64,000 bases of DNA from Beroe forskalii (lineage: Eukaryota > Ctenophora > Nuda > Beroida > Beroidae): NCBI GenBank assembly GCA_011033025.1, contig WFMF01000406.1:62001-126000 (forward strand), given 5' to 3'. The first letter of the stretch is position 1. Every line of letters begins with the position of its first letter. Positions 57,901 to 64,000 of the stretch are shown piece after piece. The notes beneath the pieces were generated by a model. The model saw only the letters and a program-made list of their open reading frames with translations. It searched no databases and was not told the DNA's origin. Both the position numbers and the translations under genes were made by a program.

Positions 57901-60567
57901 CCTAGCATCGACAGCGTATAATCATCTTTCAGATATGACGATTTGAAAGGCATAGGGGCACGTGAAAGGTACTGTAAGACCCATTTCACTTTGTAATTCT
58001 TGCCTTTCCGCAGCATCAAGAAGGCTAGAGATGACGAGAAAGCGACGAGTAGAGCACAAGCCGAGCTGAAACACCTCGATCAGCAGCTTCAGGTAATGCA
58101 GGGAGATAGTAGGGAGATAGTAGTTGAATCTTAGTACTAGTGTAGAAGGTTTTTTCATGCAAAGTTTTCTGCAATTCTACTCCAATACGAATTGCTATTT
58201 TCTATATATTTCCTGAGATCCGTGCAGCATTCTATCAGCTCAATATTATCTTCAAATTCAGGTAGTAGTTGAGGAAGTACAGAAGTTAGCTGAGATAAAC
58301 TCGGAGCTGTCAGTGGAAGCGCACCGTACGGAGGAAGATATCGTGAACACGGAAACAGCTCTCCGGAACAGTCTGACCATGTTACGGAAGACACTGCAGG
58401 ATGAGCTGCAAGCTAAGACAAACCTGACCACCAAGATGGAGGCTGAAGCTGAGGACTTTGAGAAGTACCAGAGCGATTCTACCAAGAAACTAGCCAGGGT
58501 AAGAGAGGGAGAGGAATGAGGGGTTGTGGATCGTTTATTTTGAACCGCTTATAACTGTTTAGTTCTGAGATGCCCTGAACCTGCTGAGAAGTTCAGATAC
58601 AATGAACCCGGGAAATGCAAAAAAATATTAATTATGGTTCTGAGATCTGAAGTGATTAGTTATTGTACCCATAAAACGTATTATAGAAATAGAAACGTTT
58701 ATCACAATAATTCAGTTATTTTGACTCCCCTCCTTTCCTCGTATCAGACCCAGAAAAAGAAGGACGACCTGGAAGGAGTGCATAACAAGTACAAGCGTAA
58801 GAAGGATGTTCTAACGAAGCAGCTGAAAGCAGTCCACGATGAACGGGACAAGCTGCAGGCAGAGATAGACCACACCTCCAAGACCTTCACGGAGGAAAGG
58901 GCTGATCTGGAGAAGCAGATAGCAACCCTCAAACCCGAGGAGAAACAGGTTGGATATCCTGCAAAGGGGGATTGTTTGATGGTTTTCTTCTTTAATTAAA
59001 TCAGCTGTTTCGAATCGTTATGAAGATTCATTTCTCACCTCATAAAATCTCAGATAAGTGAAGAGGCTGAGGAAGCACAGAAAGCTATAAATGACCTACA
59101 GTGGCGGTCTGATCTGGTTAACAAGAAGATACAGGAGTGTTTGGATGCCACTAAAGTCGTCATGAAGATCCAGAAACAGACTGACGATAGCATCGCGGAT
59201 CTGGGGTGAGTTGCTGCTATTCCAATTCTTGAAGTCTGAGCTAATTTGCCGGGTGTTAGCTTTTATATTGATTAAAAACGCCTTGGGACGTTCCACAAGC
59301 AATTGATAATTCGTTTCGCAGGAAACAGATCGAAGCATTTGAAGCAGAGTTAGCCGAAGGTCAGGAAACGGAGAAAGAACTTCAGACGAACCTTAACCAC
59401 ATTCGAGACAACCAGTTACTGCTTAGGAATCAGCATAAATCCAGACTTGATAAGAGAATCGCGCTATTCCGTGAGCTGAAGGTAAACATTGAAACAACTC
59501 ATTCAAAATAAATATCGAAAAATCTGTTTATTATATTCTAATTGCTAATATTCCTCATAAATATTATATATCACGATACAAATCACAAGCCTGAGCTACA
59601 CATCCATTATGTAAGTGCCGCTGTCTCCCTCACTCTGCCCCGCTATCACATTGACTTCTGACGCTGTGTCGTCTACGACAGTCGACAGTCTGGGTCCATG
59701 GGGCACAAGAACCTTGGTGTACAGTTGTTCCTGAGTCTCGGGATCGCAGGCCCAGCTGTTCCGGGGCGTCCCGAACACACTATCCCGGGTGATGTCCCAG
59801 CTATCCCGCTTCATCCCGTTAGTGTACGCTGCGATGGTGCCCATGTTGCGTGGCACTCCGCTGTTCCGGTGTCCCTGCTGGCCAGTGGTTCGAACCATGG
59901 CTGCGAAGGACAGGGCTTTAGGGAGCGGGAAGTGGAACATCTTGTCCGTCATCTTAAACTTCATGACCTTCTTGGGTTCCCGACTGTGTATCTTGATCTT
60001 GTATCGCAGTTTCCAGGTGATCACAATCAGGATTGCGGAACCTATTGCCAGTAACCCTAGAACACCTAGGTTTATTTTCCATCCGATGTGATTCCTTGTT
60101 TCCGTGGTACTTGCTGCTGTAGTAATGAGGGATGTGGTGTTTATCAAAGTGTTTCCCTGGCATATGACAACGGCTGCAAGAAAGTATGACAATGCTTCAA
60201 AACGTAACATATCTTCAACAGAAATTCAACTAAGATTCCCCTCGGTTTTGAGAGCATTTTATATCGTCTGCTCCTTTATAAAATCACTCATCTTTGCCGG
60301 ACTGTAGCTTTGTAGTTACGACAATCTCACGACCGCCATGCCTCTAGATTTGGAAAACATTTTCTCATTTTCTATCGTATGCTCCTTCATGAAAGCCCTC
60401 ACTGTAACTATTTGCAGGACTGTGTGGAGGAGTTGATAGAGGAGAACGTGTTGAGTTCCAAGACGTACACAGACCTCCAGAACAAACAGGTCACCGCTAA
60501 GAACGACTACCAGGTCGTCATCGGGAAGAAGTTGGATCTGGAGATCGGAGTCACGGAGATAACAAAG
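51920..60567 (+). CDS. Large coiled-coil protein, at least 25 exons, both ends open
   Basis: Exons with GT-AG borders and matching phases: 51920-51999, 52283-52386, 52651-52700, 53306-53401, 53963-54099, fourteen micro-exons (54399-57968), 58014-58092, 58262-58498, 58748-58948, 59054-59205, 59322-59481 and 60418-60567. They join to ~653 residues without a stop. The first five exons (~156 residues) and the last six (~326 residues) are charged heptad-type coiled coil (for example QQLMSELENIRSTLLGV, KTLQDELQAKTNLTTKMEAE, KDVLTKQLKAVHDERDKL). Between them is a disordered linker of ~171 residues. The pattern resembles long axonemal or cytoskeletal coiled-coil proteins (CCDC178/CCDC175/CCDC39-like in texture), but coiled coils are poor guides to homology and I assign no name. 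The true start lies upstream of 51920 and further exons are expected beyond 60567. Confidence 0.85.
54399..57968 (+). CDS. Array of 14 symmetric micro-exons encoding a charged linker
   Basis: Exons: 54399-54431, 54676-54714, 54980-55024, 55201-55233, 55465-55497, 55686-55718, 55981-56019, 56227-56259, 56455-56487, 56801-56842, 56993-57025, 57312-57359, 57573-57605, 57933-57968. All lengths are multiples of three (33-48 nt), and all begin and end in phase 2, splitting a Ser/Arg codon. Nearly all start after CAG with 'TCC' and end AGAG|GTA. The peptides follow a formula of SP + acidic stretch + TGKKR (SPSDETKTGKKR, SPNVGVETGKER, SPIAEVESGKKR). Any exon can be skipped without changing frame. The middle introns share sequence (GCATGATTTGAT...CATTCA-type phrases), so exon and intron were duplicated together in units of ~230-295 bp. 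Confidence 0.85.
59527..59532 (-). terminator. Poly-A signal candidate of the nested gene
   Basis: AATAAA on minus, 64 bp after the TAA/TAG-side end of the membrane-protein frame and still inside the host intron. Confidence 0.45.
59596..60210 (-). CDS. Small single-pass membrane protein, intronless, nested in an intron
   Basis: A 204-codon frame lies on the strand opposite the coiled-coil gene, wholly inside its 59482-60417 intron. N-terminus MLRFEALSYFLAAVVICQG is a good signal peptide. A short ectodomain follows, with a possible N-glycosylation site (NTTS). Residues ~48-68 (INLGVLGLLAIGSAILIVIT) are one membrane span, then comes a strongly basic stop-transfer stretch (KLRYKIKIHSREPKKVMKFK) and a ~115-residue Ser/Thr/Tyr-containing tail ending SGTYIMDV. 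Type I topology with a cytoplasmic tail is inferred. TATAAAA-like boxes lie 47-75 bp upstream and an AATAAA 64 bp past the stop. I recognise no family; a receptor-like or adaptor role is only a guess. Lack of introns suggests a retroposed or recent gene. Confidence 0.75.
   Translation of the reverse strand: MLRFEALSYFLAAVVICQGNTLINTTSLITTAASTTETRNHIGWKINLGVLGLLAIGSAILIVITWKLRYKIKIHSREPKKVMKFKMTDKMFHFPLPKALSFAAMVRTTGQQGHRNSGVPRNMGTIAAYTNGMKRDSWDITRDSVFGTPRNSWACDPETQEQLYTKVLVPHGPRLSTVVDDTASEVNVIAGQSEGDSGTYIMDV
60257..60283 (-). promoter_or_regulatory. TATA-like boxes of the nested antisense gene
   Basis: On minus, TTTTATAAAG (around 60275-60284) and GATATAAAATGC (around 60255-60265) lie 47-75 bp before the ATG at 60210, a normal distance for a short 5' leader. 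Confidence 0.4.
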
Positions 60568-61925
60568 GTATGTGAGATAAGAGTATGTGAGATAAGAGTA
60601 ATTACTGGAGATAACCAAAGTATGTGAGATAAGAGTAGTTTTGTAGCCCAAACCATTTAACAGAGACGCAGTTATACGTCTAGATCTCTTGATCGCCAGA
60701 TTAACATAATCAATTCTCGATGATTGGTTGATGGGTAAAACTCCTTTCTCCTTAACGTTTGATTCCATGTATTTCATTCTTTCACATTGTTTGCTATCTG
60801 GTTCTTTGAAGTTGAACGGAACCAGAGTAGACGCATCAAATTTCCTCACGATAACATGGTGCTGGGTAAAAATTGTATCAAAACATAAATATGGTGGACC
60901 TCCGCACTGTTTCTAGAATTCCATTGCGACCAATGAGGCACGAGCCACATATTTAACTTTTAACTTGTTAATACTAACTTGTTGATATTAGCTTGTTAAT
61001 ATTAACTTGTTAATATTATATTAGCTTGTTGATATTAGCAGACTAGCAGTAGCCGACTCAATTCCATGTTATGTGCAGTAACTCATGGAACCTCATTTAC
61101 CATGAAGACATGGATTGATCAGGGTGCAGCACTTCTGTATTGTGGTTTGTAGATGAAAATAATAATGAATTCCTCTCAATACAAACGGCGTTGGTTGGGT
61201 ACTGTGTACCCACCTAGCTGAATCCTGATGTACTGATGTAGGTATAATCAGCCCGTCAGCCTCGATGTGTTTATGGGCCAATGTATTCATCTCATTATGA
61301 AATGGATAATTATGGTATTCCTAGAGATTATCGAAGCGTTGGAAATGATATTAAATGTTACACGTTACGAGTCACATAATTAATTTGAATATTATGAATA
61401 CGTTATGGGAATGTATGATGATGAATTCTAGCTGTAATCACATTAAACTCCTCAGAATGTATTGTTGTTCCTCTGTGCATTCATCCTATCATATTCCTTG
61501 CGTTGTGTTAGTTGTGCGTTATTTGTACTTTCTAGCACATTTCTACAGGTACAGGTTCTGATTCGAATCTGGATGCAGGAATTGTTGAACTTTTGGAACA
61601 TCTCCAATTTATGTACTGTACTTCATGTATTTTCGTGTATTTAATCGGTTCATAACAAAGGCATTAAGTTTCTGGTCTCATGAAAAGCCTGGTTTTGAGA
61701 TACTGCCGTCTGTTTCTTGTTCACGGCCGTTTGTTACACTGTTTTGTTAACTGTATTACTTTACAGCTGTTATTCCTACATGCCTACATCATTGTACATG
61801 ATTCACTGATACCTACCCGCTTGTATATTCTATCATTCTATCAACAGTACATGTTATAATCAAATTTACGAACTATGAAATGGAATTTGTAAATCAAAAG
61901 TATCGAATTTGTTTTGTCCCAAAAG
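60568..61925. other. Intron of the coiled-coil gene or 3' flank
   Basis: AT-rich and without a supported exon. It contains short tandem GTATGTGAGATAAGA units at 60567-60635 and TTAACTTGTTAATATTA units at ~60957-61040. Confidence 0.5.
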
Positions 61926-64000
61926 TTTTTTTTTTTTTTTTTTTTTTTTGTTGCAATGTTCACTGTCCGCCTCCCCCGCCACGCGTGGGGATTTGGCAAC
62001 TCTCCATAGCAGAGAGCTCTGCTGGAACCCACCTGGCATGCACTACTAGTTTGACTAGTACCCCTTACCTGGGATGCCAGATGATGGCATCTTTACAGAT
62101 GCCAATTGAGTCGGGGGCGCCCCTCCGGAGATTGACTACCTTGGTCCCTGTGGTAAGTGGCCTCCTGGGCCTTAGCCTACAACCATCGACTTCTGTGGCT
62201 CTGATGGCGAGTTGTGCTGGTTTGAGATTTATTGTTATTGTAGAGTATTTGTATGGTGTGTTGGGTTTGTATGTTCGTACCGTCGTTTGTTGCGAAGGAG
62301 TTTGTAAGTTTGTGGCGCGCGCGCCGGATGCGCGTCTCCTTTCTGCATATTGGGTGTGCTTTTATTAGAAAGATGTTCCCGCGCCTGCGCTCTGTGGCAT
62401 TGCATTGTTGTGCCAGGCCGATATTACTTATTCGGACGCAAGTATTTAATTTATCTCTTATTGCGTATCCTTGATGGGAAAGTAATCTTTGGATGTGCGG
62501 CCTGATTTATTAATAAATTGGATGAGTTTTGAGGGCCCGTATTCTGTGATTATTTGTGGGAGGCTTATGTATGGGATGCCGAAGATCATCTGTCTGATGT
62601 GGGAGTAGGCATGGCACTCCCCTATGAAGTGATCTGAGGTCTCCTTAACTTCTGGGCAATGTTCACAGAAGGGGGAGGAATTCGGGTCCCTTTGCTCTTA
62701 CTGTTGTTCAGCCAGTTCTGGTTTGTAAACATGTGTGTTATTATTCTGAGTTGGTTTTTCCTGTTGTATAAGAGTTTGAAATTGTGATTTTCGATGTAAA
62801 ATTCCAGCGAGGTCCTTGCAAGGGGTTGGAGCTGGCTGTTTTTAATCTTGTTTAGTGTTTCATACCTGGCTTTGTCCAGTAGGTCCCTTACCAAGTTGCT
62901 CCAGCTTAATTTGGTGAATGGTTCAGGTCCGATAGGGCATTTCGATGCCCCTTTCTTTGCAAGGGCATCTGCCCGCTCATTCCCTGTATACCTGTGTGGG
63001 CTTTGACCTTTATTATATTTATTTGGTTGTCCCCCCTAAGATGTTTAGGGAATTTAGGGTGTCTATAGTTAGTTTTGAGTTAGTTTGTGATTTAGTGAGG
63101 TTCATGAGTGTACTCAAGGAGTCTGAGTAGATAGATATACTCTTGTTTTTGGTCCCAAGTGAGGAGAGAGTTTCTGCTGCATCTTTTATGGCTATCATTT
63201 CACACTGGTTTATGGTAGCCCATTTTCCCAGGCTGAGGGAGTGTTCCGTTAAAGTTTTCCCGTTACTTGAGATGGTGTATCCCGCCCCCGCGAGTTTGGG
63301 ATTTTTTAGTACAGATCCATCGGTAAATACTGTTAAGTCATTTGAGTTTATATTGGTGGTGGGGTCCATAGTTACTACAAAGTTGGGTTTCTGCACGTAA
63401 GTGGTTGGGATACGATCGAAATGGCTTGTATTATGTGGGATTTTCATTTTACTAGCTTCTTGATCTAGGTAGTGGGCATGCGAAATCACTTTTTTGGTTA
63501 TAGTATAGTTCCCATGCCAGTTGTTTTCGATTTTTAGGCGGATAGAGGTTTTAATGGCATTAAATCGTAGGGATATTTCAATGGGCATTAACCCCGTTAG
63601 GACGTCTAGCGTGATATTTGGCGATTTTTTGAAGCCTCCTGTGATTTGCAGAGTTGCTAGTTTTTGGACTTTACTCAGTAGGTTCCTGAGGTAGGCAGTT
63701 TCATCTATTCTATGAATCCAGACAAAGCATGCATAGCTGAGAGTTGGGAGGATGACCTGCTTGTATAACCATCTGGATTTTGCGGGGGAGAGTCCCCAAG
63801 TTTTCGCTACGTAATTTCTGCTCATATAGAGTAGTTTTGTGGCTTTTTGGCACTTTTCCTTTATGTGGGTGTTCCAACGGAGGTGTTTATCAAAGGTCAC
63901 TCCCAGGTATTTGACCTCATCCGAGATTTCGAGGGGGTCACCCCTCAGGGTTATAGGTTTTATATTGTGTCTTCTCCTTAGGGTTGAAAAGACTATAACC
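61926..64000 (-). mobile_element. 3' half of a non-LTR retrotransposon with RNase H
   Basis: The poly-T run at 61926-61949 is the poly-A tail of a minus-strand element. A ~510-bp 3' UTR follows, then the C-terminal half of its polyprotein, and the element continues past the right edge of the window. Confidence 0.9.
62458..64000 (-). pseudogene. Retrotransposon ORF2 C-terminal half: RT thumb, RNase H, zinc motif; frameshifted
   Basis: From the right edge the frame is open down to 63019. It reads the end of the RT region (YLGVTFDKHLRWNTHI, VILPTLSYACFVW) and an RNase H domain with LTVFTDGSVLKN (first catalytic Asp), INQCEMIAIKDA (Glu) and ISIYSDSLSTL (second Asp). The frame then breaks at a six-G run (63042-63047). 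Shifted frames continue with INIIKVKAHTGIQG and GNERADALAKKG, the last RNase H block, and later RIITHMFTNQNWLNN. A third break precedes a CEHCPEVKETSDHFIGEC zinc-finger-like motif; the stop is at 62458-62460. RNase H plus a CCHC-like tail fits the I/R1/Jockey-type superfamily. Three frameshifts mean it is inactive as read, unless they are assembly errors at homopolymers. Confidence 0.85.

Overview
The window is nuclear DNA of a eukaryote, most likely a repeat-rich invertebrate animal. All convincing genes are split by GT-AG introns. They include an ISCA1 gene, the first exon of an ERK3/ERK4-like kinase, a secreted PAN/apple-domain protein and a large coiled-coil protein. Two kinds of non-LTR retrotransposon and a tRNA-derived SINE are present. 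The species cannot be fixed from sequence alone. Most of the 64 kb is repeats and transposons, many nested in one another.

Layout. Positions 1-9.4 kb hold two direct copies of a ~4.3-kb unit. Each carries a 36-bp coding-type repeat (an acidic disordered protein on the minus strand), two foldback elements and clusters of TGACGTCA palindromes. A unique acidic exon of the minus-strand gene adjoins the first copy. Positions 9.4-12.5 kb are degenerate repeat with a possible LTR-element remnant. Positions 12.6-17.4 kb are a tandem segmental duplication carrying a SINE and a ~59-bp minisatellite, expanded differently in the two copies. ISCA1 (20.4-21.05 kb) is complete in three exons. A kinase-type first exon follows at 22.8 kb, then a broken CR1/Jockey-type retrotransposon (24.1-26.0 kb).

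Positions 26-51.3 kb are a nest of inverted repeats. An outer ~1.4-kb inverted pair (26.0-27.4 / 48.65-50.0 kb) encloses an inverted duplication of a PAN-domain exon (30.64 kb plus, 44.5 kb minus). A third PAN copy (39.5-41.1 kb minus) is split by a foldback transposon with a 9-bp target duplication. A 3.9-kb near-palindromic element (31.64-35.57 kb) has a perfect 5-bp target duplication, and its empty site is preserved in the opposite arm of the duplication.

Positions 51.9-60.6 kb are a plus-strand coiled-coil gene. Two coiled-coil blocks are joined by a linker encoded by 14 micro-exons of 33-48 nt, all in phase 2-2. Inside one of its introns, on the opposite strand, is an intronless gene for a small single-pass membrane protein. 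The right edge (61.9-64 kb, minus) is the 3' half of a non-LTR retrotransposon with RNase H, frameshifted, ending in a poly-A tail.

The most interesting signals are the micro-exon array, the nested antisense membrane-protein gene, the palindromic element with its empty site, and the transposon-split PAN copy. No complete novel enzymatic or defence system is visible.
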